Positions 1 through 12,150 of a DNA stretch of 64,000 nucleotides are shown here, one piece after another. Positions within the stretch are counted from its first letter, which is position 1. Every line of letters starts with the position of its first letter. A program made the translations under genes and the position numbers. The stretch lies in assembly GCA_021521415.1 (NCBI GenBank), contig JAIQDT010000168.1, forward strand, positions 2,302,501 to 2,366,500, given 5' to 3'. Under the pieces are notes generated by a model that made no database searches, was not told where the DNA came from, and saw nothing but the letters and a program-made list of their open reading frames with translations. This stretch comes from Bidens hawaiensis (Eukaryota; Streptophyta; Magnoliopsida; Asterales; Asteraceae).

Positions 1-415
1 CAAATAATAATAATAAACAATAATAACTCGATAGACGCGATATTTTATTGATAAAAATGACCCGAAAGCGAAAGCGGGTCGGGTATTAGACATATATAAA
101 TTAATTGAAAAAACCAGAGTTGTTACATTTGTTTATGTTTAAACTTGAAATCTGTCTAATTAAGTTTTTTGTTTGTTTTTCATAAAAATAGTTGTGGTTT
201 GATTTACTAAAACGAATTGGATGTGTTGCACATATCTGTCTTTTATCGTTTGTATTAGGGTTTCTTGCATCGTGGGCGTGTTGCAAATATCCGTATTTTA
301 ATTCTAATGAAATCGTGAATATATTATGGGTTTCTATGTTATTGTATTTTATTATGTTCACAAACTCGGTCTCATGAGCCAACCCTATGGTTCTAATGTA
401 TGGTTATGAGATACC
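1..415. other. No gene recognised; AT-rich DNA
   Basis: AT-rich sequence with short open frames only on both strands and no recognisable domain. It ends at the TAA target duplication of the MITE that follows. It may be the tail of an older element, but nothing shows which. Confidence 0.5.
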
Positions 416-418
416 TAA

Positions 419-509
419 GTGGCTATGTGTAGTGGAGGGGCTACAAAATAGGGTATTTTGCGCCATGTGACGCCCAGACAGCAAAGGGTAGGTTTTTGTT
501 TTTGAAGTG

Positions 510-559
<50 letters not shown>

Positions 560-724
560 CACACACAACATATTAAATTAATAATATTCTCCACACCAAA
601 TCGCCGGACAAGAATTTGTCGCCCCCCCCCACCCACAAAATCACCTCTTTTGGAGCCCAGGGGATAGTGTTCACCACAAATATCGCCCAATTTTTCTTGT
701 TTTATCGTCCCACTACGGGTGGCC
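419..724. mobile_element. Tourist-like (PIF/Harbinger) MITE
   Basis: A 306-bp element flanked by TAA at 416-418 and 725-727, the 3-bp target preference of PIF/Harbinger. The left end GTGGCTATGTGTAGTGG and the inverted right end GGCCACCCGTAGTGG match imperfectly and share GTAGTGG. There is no ORF of note. An (AT)n run lies inside. A subterminal GTGACGCC at about 466 recurs in the Harbinger element at 36799. The TIRs are imperfect, so the family call rests on the TSD and the shared GTAG core. Confidence 0.55.
512..555. repeat. (AT)n microsatellite
   Basis: About 22 AT dinucleotide units, followed by a short (AC)n stretch. It lies inside the Tourist-like MITE. Confidence 0.95.
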
Positions 725-727
725 TAA

Positions 728-801
728 CCACCAAGGTGACCATAGAGCTAAAATTCTTGGGTCCACCAACCATGTAACAAACATTTAAAATAAATAATAA
801 C

Positions 802-837
<36 letters not shown>

Positions 838-3209
838 TGTTATGTGTGTAATGGAAATGATATCAATTGATATATAGTATAATGTCAAGATCGTCTCTAA
901 GGTTTGATCAATAATGCGATTTATATTCAAAAAGTTTATTTTTTGGATATAGACCACCGAGGTTTTCCTAATATTGTCAATTACGTCCAAATCATTAACT
1001 ATGTTAATTTTTAACATTAAATAAAGGGCAATTTTGTCATTTTATTTTTTAATAAGAAAATGATAAATTTAAAAATCAAAATAAAAACATTACCTAATCT
1101 TTCATCTTCAACAATTTTTTTCTTCCACCACACACCTTGCCCATATTCAACCACCATTGCTGGTAACACCACCATCACAGCTCCACCATATTTTCCACCT
1201 CTATTCAAGTTCTCGATCTAAACCTGCACCATGAAATAACCGTCGGACCTGCAAATCCTCGTCTGAAAAACCAACCCCACCCTCACCTGAAACATCGAAA
1301 ATGTCGCGGCCACTGGAAACATCATCACCTTCCTTCCACACCAAACCGTCGATTTCTCATCTCTCCCTGAAACGTAGCCGGTAAATCGAACCCATCAGTT
1401 TCTCAAATCACGTAGATATTCTGGTGTTATCTAAAAACCACCACGACTGTTTCTTATCCAGCTATATCTCCGTGTCTTTCTCTCTCTCTCCATTCCTGAA
1501 CCTTAATCAGGTGGTGAATTGCTAATGAAAGTTTCAGTAAAAGTCACCGGAAAATCGAGTTGGATTTTACTTTGGTTGAAGAAGATTGTGAATAGGAAGA
1601 AGTGGGGTAGGGTTGATTGATCGGGGAGGGGTAGAAGTGAAGACAACCAGAGGGGTAGATGAATATGGGTTGGTGGGCAGGGGCGGATCTACGTATATAG
1701 TTGTGGGTTCCCTGTGTTTCGAATTTCTAATAGAATGTCTATATAAAACATGAGAGTAAACCCATATATAAATTGATCAGTGCACCAATAATCATGGTGA
1801 TGTGGTAAGTACCCAACTTTGCAATGGAGAATATGTCTTCAAGTTGACTCCCTGCTGCAACATGCATTTTATTTTATAAGCCGTTTGGAATCATAATTCA
1901 CAACCAGCAACCACAAAAATTATATAATATATTGTTCCCCATACAAGTAACCAACTTTTAGATTAATCTGGACCTTCAAAGTCTTCATCTTTAAATCCCA
2001 GCCGTATAAACCCCTTGAAAAACTTCTAGAAGCAGAGGTTAAGTGCAGTTGTAGAATCTCTCTCCTACCATCAGTTACCTACGGTTTTCTCCGCCAAAAT
2101 CGTTCGGCGATGATAAAAAAATTCAGTATGCTGAAATTAGAGAAGATGGTGCGGAACTTAGGGTGATATTTTGGCATTTCAACTTATGCACTGTCAGGAT
2201 CTTTCACATGTATAAACATTCACAAGCCATTAATATTTTGTTATGGAATTAAACTTTACTTTGATTTCGTTATTAACTTGAGCCACTTCAGGTCCAAAAG
2301 TTGGCAACAATTTATCATTATGAGAAGTTGCAGTCAAGGTTAGTTCAGACCAAGGTAGTTCGTGTTTCGGTGTTATATAGCGTTTATGATTGAATCACTT
2401 ATGGTGAATCAGTGATTATTGAAGTACTGTTGCGTTAAATTTCATCTTTCACACGTTTTGCGAATCACCACAGTGAGGATTAATTTTTCAAGTATTGATG
2501 ATTGCATGTCCATGTTTCGTCATTGGTAATCAGCAGTTTTTGAAGTCTTATCTGTTCTTTTTATCATAGCAACTATTTCTTCAAGCGTTGGGTGGGGGGG
2601 GGGGGGCAATCTGGGTATTTTAAAGGGTCAATTTCTTAAAATCTGAATCTGGGTTTATTAGATGCAGCTCACAATATTGTAGCAGTTTGTGAGGGTATTT
2701 GAAGTTATATGTTATTAAGTTGATATAGTTATTATGGTAAGTAAATTATTTTTAATGGAATTTCAAGTAAAAAGTTGCCTATTTTGTCCTTTAAAATAGG
2801 CAAACCTAGATCTAGTTCTTTTGAGTTGAAAAATAACTTTTCCTTCATTCCCTGTGACTTAGGTAAGATCAAGTCTGAAGATGACTGCATGAAGATCATA
2901 GAGATCCCGTCAATGATAGGAGGAGGGTGGTGAAGAAACATGATTTGGTGACGAAAACAAAGGATAAAGCAATCATGAAATATAAATGTTGAGGAGTATC
3001 TTTCAGTTAGATACAAATATTGTTTTGTTATTATAACATAACACTACTCATCCACCGGACGGGTATAAAACTAGTTCTATTTTGACCTTGGCTAAACCTT
3101 ATTTGCCAATTGCTTCTCACGCTTTCCTATGTTATGGTAAAAAAATTTTACGATTATTTGTTTTTTTTCTTTTTTTATTAATAACAATAATTATTATACA
3201 CAAACCGAA
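728..3209. other. Intergenic stretch, no gene recognised
   Basis: Contains an (AAT)n microsatellite at 800-837 and a run of 13 G at 2594-2606. At 880-1010 there is a segment related in inverted orientation to 20860-21010 (both contain AATTACGTCCAAAT or its complement), probably Mutator-type terminal DNA. The block at 1080-1670 has CT-rich and proline/serine-rich short frames but no conserved protein. No promoter, tRNA or intact ORF could be supported. Confidence 0.5.
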
Positions 3210-3699
3210 CTACATCCGGATAGAAGGTAAGTGAGCAACAAGATGCGCCGCTATACCCTTTTGAATCGCAAAGCCTATTCTACTAAAGATCAATCCTTGG
3301 TTCCTCGGGCTCTGCGAGTCACTGTGGACCACCTTCTGCACCTGCTCCCAAAAGCGAACCGCTTCGGGAGCTAGGGATCCAAATATGTCGAAGGAAAAAG
3401 GAATGAACACGTGCTGATTCTCCAAACACGCTGCCTCATGCTTAGCAACCTTACTAGATTCTGCCCTCAAAACCGCCTGTCCTGGAACGAATACACTGTC
3501 TCTCAGCCCCACCATTGGGGACACCCTAGTGAGGCCGACACACGCATGCTTACCCCTACCCATCCAAACACAAGAACGTCCGCAAGGCGCAGGGTAGATC
3601 TCCTCTCTCGCGGATCAGTCAGAAAGTTAACAACCGCATCTTTCTTGGCTGAGATCCCGGCACGCTTAACCACATCCCATAAGACATCTCTAACCCAGT
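3210..3699 (-). pseudogene. RT-linked non-LTR-type retroelement protein, C-terminal half (split by Ty3 insertion)
   Basis: Read on the minus strand this continues the protein at 16516-17190 across the Ty3 insertion: after FKYSHDW the frame resumes with VRDVLWDVVKRAGISAKK and then NFLTDP, followed after a one-base frame change by GKHACVGLTRVSP and FGSLAPEAVRF, ending in a stop near 3210. These motifs are, from memory, typical of a repetitive plant reverse-transcriptase-linked protein common in Asteraceae. The Ty3 target duplication CCAGT (3695-3699) lies at the break. Pseudogene status is certain from the insertion and the frameshift; the exact retroelement class is inferred. Confidence 0.6.
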
Positions 3700-6092
3700 T
3701 GTCACACCCGGCCCTGAACGGCGGAAACAACCGGGCGTGGGTTTATAAGGGGATTGATTATCAAGCATGGGTCATTGCAAACATTCTAATAAATTTTACA
3801 TTCGCATGAAATGTCTAGTACAAAACACATTAAATTGTTTAAAAGTACATATCCAAATATGAAAGTGTTGAAGATTTCTACGTCATGTCCCCCCTATTGA
3901 AGGAATAGGACCCTGAAATCTTCCAAAAACATTTTATAGTCAATCTTCGTGATGTGTTCTACGTGTGACTCCTTATGCATCTTGATTACCACCTGAAAGA
4001 CACGTAAAAATAATTTTGTCAACATACGTTGAGTGAGTTCACAGGTTTTAGAGACTCGATAAATCGTATTGTAACATATTTCGTGCGTCATGACTGCATA
4101 TCCATGACTAACAGTGTGATGTGGCTGCATGAGTTTGTAACCATGCCTTGACTCGTTGTGCCCCTAATACCATCCCACGGGTTACGTGCGAACATCGTTG
4201 TTCGGAAAACTATGCGCCCGTCTTGTAAAGTGGCGCGACCACTTACGAGCGGGTTTGTCAAACCAGTAGTACTACCCTTAGAGTTCCACGGCTATACGTG
4301 TTTATAGTTATGGTTACTAATCATTAGGGGGCTTATATTGTTTCGTGATCACTTTCTCGTCTCATGCACACACACATTGAAAATCAAGATAAACACCATG
4401 AATAAATAATCGTTTGTATTGCGTGTCTATCACCCCAAAATAATTGAAAACATAGTGAAAATAGGGGCTGTGAGACTCACCTGTGATTCTTGTTAGGTGT
4501 TGGTGTTTCGGTTTGATGTTTTCCTGTAGACATCGTGTTCGTTTCAGTACTTATGTTTGTAGATGTGTGCCCGATCCACGAGCATGAGGTGACCCAATTA
4601 GAAATGTTTTGTTGGTGATATTGTTCCTTTTTACATGTTTGCTCTTTAAAGAATCCCGGACGTTAGACAACGTCCTAGACTTATAACACTTTGTTATTAT
4701 TTATATATCTTCGTGTACTTCCAGAAGGTTTAGGAGCACTCGGTATAACTTATATTGGAAATTCGGTAATCGTGACGTTTTATAACATGCTTTCGCCTAA
4801 TAGGTTTCGGTGCTCTCATCGTTGGTCCCCAGGTAGGTAACGGGCCCATCTATGATATATTCGATTACCAGCCTTAGACAGGACGTCCCGGCTACCGACA
4901 CCTCCACCCTTCCAGTTACTCGCATGTTCATCACGAAAGCCCGTATTTAATGTTCGATTGTATGTTTTCGGTGTTTGGTTATTGTGGTATCTTTGTTTAT
5001 ATTCTTTAGTTTTCCTACACACATATAGGAATATGTGTGTATTATATATTTTGTCGATAAGAGGTCGTATACATATATACTTTTTACCATTTTCTTTCCC
5101 GGTTCTTATAATCTTATATTTAATATATTTCTCATGTTCTAAATAGTATTATTATATTATTATTCATATATATTATTACACTCGTATATGTTAAAAGTCA
5201 CATGTATTTATAAATCCGGTTTTCGTTATACACTACTTATACTCGTTATGCATCGTATATTTTCTTAGGGTATTCTAACGTACTTTTATTTATAATATTT
5301 GTGATAAATATATTTATGTTGTATCATTTTATACACATAACAAGTTTTATATGTTATCCATTAAACATATTTTCCTAACTAGGTTTTCTATGACATAAAC
5401 CTTTTTATTATAACTTCAATCTTTTATTTTAATAAACCATGATCTAATATGCTACTTTATCATGCTATTAATTTGTTTAACATGTTTTAGTCACCTCGTA
5501 TGTTCGTGGTTATGGCCATCTTAATGTTTTTATAAAAGTATATAAAGAGGGGTTGTTACCTTGTTAAAGTGACGTTTCACGAGAGATTTAGTGAGATCCG
5601 GGTTCCAAGTCGGAATTAGCGCGTAGTCCAAGTCGGAAGTTCATTTTTGCATTGTTAGCGGCGTACCGGGTAACTATGGGTTTTGTAGTATTTAACGTAT
5701 GTCCTGCGAACATATTTTTGTCTCAATTGATTCTAGTTGTATGTTTTAGTACATTTTGGGTTCACATTGTCTTATCGTTTTATATTAAATCCTCGGTTTT
5801 GGCCGGTTCCGCGGAAAATTAGAGCACTTTTGGACATAATTTTTACTATTTTGTCTTATTTTCGATCCTAATTTATCGTTTAAATATATTTCATGGGTCA
5901 CCAACGCTTGTTATTGGATTTTTTTCGTCATATGGCCATTAGTATAATCGTTTTATGATCCTACTCGGACCTATGACTGCAATGTCTATTATAGATCATT
6001 ACCGATGCACATTATGGCCTAAAAGTATTGAGAAGCATATTATTTCATGCTAAGTACATGATTTTAGGGACGGAATATTACCGGGTGTCACA
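3700..6092 (-). repeat. 3' LTR of the Ty3 element (short form)
   Basis: 2393 bp. On the minus strand it starts TGTGACACCCGG and ends CCGGGTGTGACA, matching 13167-16515 over its length at about 99.3% identity by eye. It lacks the 963-bp block present at 15074-16036 of the other LTR and carries instead six bases at 5607-5612 (AAGTCG). Short ORFs inside it, such as 4816-5022, recur in the other LTR and are not genes. Confidence 0.93.
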
Positions 6093-8021
6093 TTCTCCCC
6101 CTGTTAGGAGAATTTCGTCCCGAAATTGAGGACGTGTTGCCGGTAGCAGATACTTCTTGGAAAAGGTATGGGTACTTCTGGCGCATTTGGTCTTCCCTTT
6201 CCCATGTGAACTCAGGTCCACGCTTCGAATTCCATTGAACCTTTACTAATTTGATCCGGCTTCTCCGTAACCTTTGTTCCTTCCAATCGGTTACTGCTAT
6301 AGGTTCTACCATGAAGTGTAGTTGTTTGTCGATATGAATCTCTCCAATGGTATAATCAACGTTTCATCGGATAAGCACTTCTTAAGGTTGGATACATGAA
6401 ACGTGTCGTGAACTCCACTGAGTTCGTTGGGTAACTTGAGTTTATAAGCAACTGGACCGATCCTTTCCAGGATTTCAAATGGTCCAATGTATCGCGGATT
6501 TAACTTGCCTCGCTTGCCGAATCGGGGGACTCCTTTCCATGGAGAGACTTTCAAAAGTACTCTATCCCCTACTTGAAATTTCAACGGTTTTCGTCTAACG
6601 TCGGCATAGCTTTTCTGTCTGTCGCGGGCTGCCTTTAGGCGATCCCGAATTTGGAAAATCTTGTCCGTCGTTTCCTGGATCAACTCTGGACCAGTCATTT
6701 GTTTGTCACCCACTTCAGCCCAACATAGTGGGGACCTACACTTGCGACCATACAAGGCTTCGAACGGGGCAGCCTGGATGCTGGTGTGGTAGCTGTTATT
6801 ATATGAAAATTCAACCAATGGGAGATGAGTATCCCAGCTACCACCGAAATCAATTGCACATGCCCGTAACATATCTTCTAGGGTTTGTATGGTTCGTTCG
6901 CTTTGTCCATCCGTTTGGGGATGATAAGCCGTACTCATGTCAAGACGAGTACCTAAGGCCTCTTGTAACGATCTCCAAAATCTTGAGGTGAAACGACTAT
7001 CCCTATCGGAAATGATGGATACCGGGACTCCATGTTTTGAAACTATTTCTCGAATATACAACCGGGCTAACTTTTCCATCTTATCGGTTTCCTTAATCGG
7101 TAGGAAGTGTGCTGACTTAGTTAGCCGGTCTACAATAACCCAAATCGTGTTGTAACCACCAGGTGTCCTTGGTAGTTTGGTTATGAAGTCCATGGAGATT
7201 TGTTCCCATTTCCACATGGGAATTTCTGGCTGTTGAAGTAACCCCAACGGTTTCTGGTATTCAGCCTTCACTTTCGAACACGTCAGGCACTTACTGACAT
7301 ACGTTGCGATGTCGCCCTTAAGATTGGGCCACCAATATAGTGCTTTAACATCTTTGTACATTTTGTCCGCACCAGGATGTACGGAATACCGCGTCTTGTG
7401 AGCTTCGTTTAACACTTGTTCTCGTAATCCTCCCTTGAGAGGGACCCATATTCGGTCAGCAAAATATCGGGTGCCGTCCTCTCTGGGCTCCAAATTCTTA
7501 ATCATACCCCCCAGAGATTCGTTCTTGAAAAACTTTGGTTTCAAGGCTTCTTGTTGAGCTTCTCGGATTTGGGTAGTGAGATTTGTGTGGATGGTCAACC
7601 TTAGGGCCTTAACTCGCAGCGTCTTTGTTCGCTCTTTCCTACTTAAGGCGTCTGCTACCACATTCGCCTTTCCAGGGTGGTACTTTATTTCACAATCATA
7701 GTCGTTCAACAATTCGACCCATCTTCGTTGCCTCATGTTTAAGTCTTTTTGGTCAAATATATGTTGAAGACTCTTGTGGTCCGTAAAAATTGTACTCTTT
7801 GTACCATAAAGATAATGTCGCCAAATTTTCAGTGCAAAGACAACTGCTCCTAATTCCAGGTCATGTGTTGTGTAATTCTTCTCACTGACCTTGAGTTGAC
7901 GAGAGGCGTACGCTATGACTTTGTTTCTCTGCATAAGGACACATCCGAGTCCTTGATGTGAAGCGTCGCAGTAGACGACAAAGTCGTCGGTCCCCCTCTG
8001 GTAGAGACAAAACTGGCGCAC
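6088..8021 (-). pseudogene. Ty3 pol, RNase H and integrase part
   Basis: The minus-strand frame from 8021 to 6306 carries RNase H ([12 protein letters not shown], then [18 protein letters not shown] and VADALSRKE), the HHCC zinc site of integrase (HKTRYSVH ... CLTCSK), and the integrase catalytic core ([27 protein letters not shown]). A one-base loss near 6340-6346 shifts the C-terminus to the frame of 6312-6088, which holds RRSRIKLVKVQWNSKRGPEF, a chromodomain-type tail. The stop codon of that frame is formed by the first bases of the 3' LTR. The frame opening at 8021 is reached only through a one-base gain in a five-C run at 7992-7996 (plus strand). Confidence 0.9.
6093..6105 (-). other. 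Polypurine tract of the Ty3 element
   Basis: AACAGGGGGAGAA on the minus strand, directly adjoining the 3' LTR start TGTGACA. This is the expected position and composition of the plus-strand primer for reverse transcription. Confidence 0.85.
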
Positions 8022-8490
8022 TACATAGCTTTTGTTTTAGCATTTGAAACGATGCTTCTTGGTTTTCGCCCCAGACAAACTTCTTGTCTTTCTGTGTTAA
8101 TGCAGTCAAGGGTAAAGCTATTTTGGAGAAGTTCTCAATGAAACGCCGATAGTAGCCAGCTAGTCCTAGGAATTGCCTCACCTCAGTTGGCGTTTTTGGC
8201 GCTTCCCAATTCTCGATGGCTTTGATCTTGGAAGGATCGACGTGTATTCCTTTCTCGTTTACTACATGACCGAGAAAGTGAACTTCTCTGATCCAAAATT
8301 CACATTTAGAAAACTTCGCATACAACTTTTCCTTCTTCAGCAACTCCAGAATTAATCTAAGATGTTGTTCATGCTCAGTTTTGGTTCGGGAGTATATCAG
8401 TATATCGTCTATAAACACAATCACAAACTTATCCAAGTATGGTTTGCACACTCGGTTCATCAGATCCATGAATACGGCCGGAGCAATTTG
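7882..8490 (-). pseudogene. Ty3 pol, reverse transcriptase palm and connection
   Basis: This middle frame carries the RT active-site motif [10 protein letters not shown], then [29 protein letters not shown] and the start of the connection to RNase H. It is separated from the upstream frame by one extra base near 8485, just after MPFGLTN, and from the downstream frame by one extra base in the homopolymer at 7992-7996. Both breaks are single-base gains, one in a homopolymer, so a sequencing or assembly artefact is possible, though the split gag shows the copy is defective anyway. Confidence 0.9.
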
Positions 8491-10372
8491 TTAGCCCGAA
8501 GGGCATTACTAAAAACTCATAGTGGCCGTATCTAGTTCGGAAGGCTGTCTTAGGCACATCTTCCTCATGGACCCTAAGTTGGTGATAACCTGACCGTAGA
8601 TCTATCTTCGAATAATAACTGGATCCCTGCAACTGGTCAAATAAGTCGTCAATCCTCGGCAGGGGGTACCGATTTTTGATTGTCAGCTTGTTCAGCTCCC
8701 TATAATCGATACACATTCTAAACGAGCCATCCTTCTTCTTTACAAATAGCACTGGAGCTCCCCAAGGTGAAAAACTTGGGCGTATGAAACCTTTATCTAA
8801 AAGTTCCTGCAACTGATTGGATAGCTCTTGCATCTCGGATGGAGCTAGTCGGTAGGGTGCTCGAGCCACTGGTGCAGCTCCTGGAACCAAGTCGATTCGG
8901 AACTCGACTTGTCGCGGTGGTGGTAATCCGGGCAAGTCTTCGGGGAAAACTTCAGGGTATTCGCGAACAACCGGTATGTCTTCAATCTTTCGTTCTTCTC
9001 CTTTCTTCTCTACTACGTGGGCCAGAAAGGCGTGGTATCCCTTCCGTAGGCACTTGCGAGCCTTCATACATGAAATGAGTTTTATCGCGACCCCACTTCT
9101 TTCGCCTTGAATTACTAGGGTTTCTCCACTCGCCAATGGGATCCGAACCTGCTTCTTATGGCAAATGACTTCGGTGTGGTTCTTGACTAACCAATCCATG
9201 CCTACTACAATGTCATAGCTTCCCAAGTCTATTGGCAGTAAGCTGATGTTGAATTCGTGGCCTCCCATGACTAGTATGCATTGTTCGGCCCTCTCGTCCG
9301 TACGCATCTGCCTACCATTGGCTAGTTCTATAGTGTATGGTGTGTCTAGCCTACTGGTTGCTAAGCCTAGGGAGTTTTTAAACTCAGTTGATATGAAACT
9401 TAGGTCAGCACCAGTATCAAATAAGACAGATGCAAAATGGTCGTTAAGTAGAAACGTACCGGTCACCACATTTGGTTCTTCTTTTGCTTCTCCTGCGCCG
9501 ATCACAAAGGCTCTCCCGCGAGCTTGGTTTTTCTTTTGTGGGCACTCCTGACTGAAATGTCCTGGATTCCCACATGTGTAGCAGTTCCTGTTTACTTCCC
9601 CTCCAGCTTCCTTCTTGTAACGGCATTTTATCGTCTTGTGCCCTGGCTTGTTACAGTTGGCGCATATGATGCTTGAGCAGTCACCCTCGTGGTGATACTT
9701 GCACTTGTTGCACAATGGGTGAGGCCCATTGTAACCTTTTCGTGGTGGCTCGACGGTTTGGGCTACGTACACCCTTGCAGTCTCTTGTTTCTTGGGTGGT
9801 GGTTGCCTAGAGTCGGACCCCCGGTGGTGTGAGTTCCATTTTCTCTTGTGGTGGTTCTTGTTGTCAGTGGTTCGTTGTTCGTTCCCGCGTGGGGTCAAAG
9901 TACCAGCACGGACTGTATCCTTTGTAAGGGTGATAGCTCGTGCCACTGCCTCATCAAAGGTTGAAGGTGCTGCGGCATTGATTGGGACCCTGATAACATG
10001 GGGTAACCCATAGATGTATCTCTCTAACTTTTTCTCTTCCGTGTTTGCCATATCCGGTACCATTTGGCAGAGTTCGTTGAAACGGTTATTGTAGGCTTCG
10101 ATATCAGCTCCTACCATAGTATGGTTCCAAAATTCATGCTGTAGACTCTGTACTTCGGCACGAGAGCAAAACTTTTTCATCATCATATCTTTCAGTTCCT
10201 CCCAGATCTTGCTGAGAGCGACTTCTCGTCCCAAGGTTTTCATTTGAAGTTTCCACCAAGACGAGGCCGCCTCTTGAAACATGCAGGTCGCATAAAGGAC
10301 CTTTTGGTTTTCGCTACTTCCACTAATGGAGAGAACTGTCTCCATTTTGTCGATCCAGTTGTTGAGCCCAAT
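8429..10372 (-). pseudogene. Ty3 gag (main part), protease and N-terminal RT
   Basis: After the gag N-terminus at 12670-12896 the frame resumes here with [12 protein letters not shown]. It holds the Retrotrans_gag domain ([10 protein letters not shown]), two CCHC knuckles ([14 protein letters not shown] near residue 230 and [14 protein letters not shown] near residue 258, counted from the Met at 10345), the aspartic protease (FDTGADLSF near 308) and the first RT motifs ([11 protein letters not shown], near 548, and MPFGLTN). The frame breaks near 8485. The start at 10345 is only the first Met after the solo-LTR insertion; the true gag start is at 12896. Confidence 0.9.
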
Positions 10373-10841
10373 TGTAAGGCCCCGTTGCCGGTAACCCTAC
10401 TTTCGTGTTGGATTTACTCATAAACACAGTTCTAAATATCAGAGTTAATTAAAAACTTTACGCGGAATATAAAACTTTCATAAAACATTACATATCAATT
10501 CATAATCATGTCTTAAAACATTCCTCTTGTCTTTCAAAATCAAAACATAACTTATAAAACATATCAGATCTTCAGATGCCAGGCTTTAGTCTTCTGCCAT
10601 GTGTCCTCCACTCAAGCCAGCTGTCTCAACCTACTCACCTGCGTGCATACTAAAAGTCAGCTACGCTGAGTGAGTTCTAGTTAATCATACAATACTATAC
10701 AACACCTTCTTACATACATACGTACTTAACCTCATAACTTTCTTTTATACACACATAAGTACTCATACCTTCATTCTTACTTACATACATACTTTACATT
10801 CATAATCATACGTTTTAAAGAGCCTTTCGCCCTATAACCTC

Positions 10842-11060
10842 ACAGATATTATAAGGGTCTGGTCCCTAACATCACAGATATTATAAGGGTCTGGTCCCTA
10901 ACATCACAGATATTGTAAGGGTCTGGTCCCTAACATCACAGATATTATAAGGGTCTGGTCCCTAACATCACAGATATTGTAAGGGTCTGGTCCCTAACAT
11001 CACAGATATTATAAGGGTCTGGTCCCTAACATCACAGATATTATAAGGGTCTGGTCCCTT
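10842..11060. repeat. 32-bp tandem array, seven units
   Basis: Seven near-identical 32-bp units with the core CACAGATATTATAAGGGTCT, some with ATTGTAAG instead of ATTATAAG. The units abut without spacers, so this is not a CRISPR array. It lies within the solo LTR. Confidence 0.93.
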
Positions 11061-11736
11061 GCTTTCGAATATTAGTAGGGTTCAGTTTCCCCTTCGTTAC
11101 CATACAACCATGCAACATACCTCGAGTATTATTAGGGCTTGGTACCCTTTTCGTAACCATACAACCATACAACCGTCATTTCCTTCTTTTATTAACTTTA
11201 TTACGTTCATACACGTAAACATACATATCATACTTGCCATATTTATAACGTTACAACCTGACAGTACGTGCAATATCCGAAGATCGTTCACGTACCATCA
11301 AGCAATCATTCATACATATCACATATATCACATATGGCATACACTTATCACTTAGGACAAGTGTATTAACAACACATCAAGTATGCACACAGCCCCGAAA
11401 ACATAACAAGGAATGGGGCTAGAAACTCACCTGGATCCTGTTACGCTCGCCGTTGATCGTAATTCCTTTCTTTAACTGGGCTCGGCTAACTGTATAATAT
11501 TTACACATATCAATTAACTACTACTACTCGTTTTGTATTTCTGTCTATATATGACCCACAACGAACGGGGGTCCGGGGGCAGCGCCCCTGGCAGCGGGGT
11601 TCTAGGGGCGGCAGCCCCTAGCGGGGTCCAAGGGGCAGAGCCCCTGGCTGGGGTTAAGCTGCCAGGTCAGCTTGGAAAAATTTTATTTTCGATAACTGCC
11701 TTAACACATTTTCCATTAGGTTTTTAATTTATTTTC

Positions 11737-12150
11737 TGAGCGAACTTCACTTTAGGCGAAGTTAAACCTTAGGCGAACTTGGCTTCAGGCGAAGTTAAAC
11801 CTTAGGCGAACTTGGCTTCAGGCGAAGTTAAACCTTAGGCGAACTTGGCTTTTAGGCGAAGTTAAACCTCAGGCGAACTTGGCTTTTAGGCGAAGTTAAA
11901 CCTTAGGCGAACTTGGCTTTTAGGCGAAGTTAAACCTCAGGCGAACTTGGCTTTTAGGCGAAGTTAAACCTCAGGCGAACTTGGCTTTTAGGCGAAGTTA
12001 AACCTTAGGCGAAGTTACCATTTCAGCGAAGTTGCCATCAGGCGAACTTGGCTTCAGGCGAACTTATCATCAGGCGAACTTGGCTTGCAGGCGAAGTTCA
12101 TCAGGCGAACTTAGCTTGCAGGCGAAGTTGCCCAGATGAAGGCGAAGTTG
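11737..12150. repeat. AGGCGAA-type tandem array (33-34-bp dimer)
   Basis: Alternating AGGCGAAGTTAAACC and AGGCGAACTTGGCTT half-units form an approximately 33-bp period, regular for about eight units and degenerating to the right. Because GAAGTT and GAACTT alternate, neighbouring half-units are partly inverted and could pair. It lies within the solo LTR. Confidence 0.9.

Noticed and set aside
1675..1740. GGGGCGGATCTACGTA phrase as an element end
   Set aside because: Such phrases are frequent in plant repeats, but no partner end or duplication could be found here.
4816..5146. ORFs repeated at 14289-14613
   Set aside because: They occupy equivalent positions in the two LTRs of the Ty3 element, in a non-coding context.
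10842..11060. CRISPR-like repeat array
   Set aside because: The 32-bp units abut with no spacers, and the host is a plant; it is a tandem array within an LTR.
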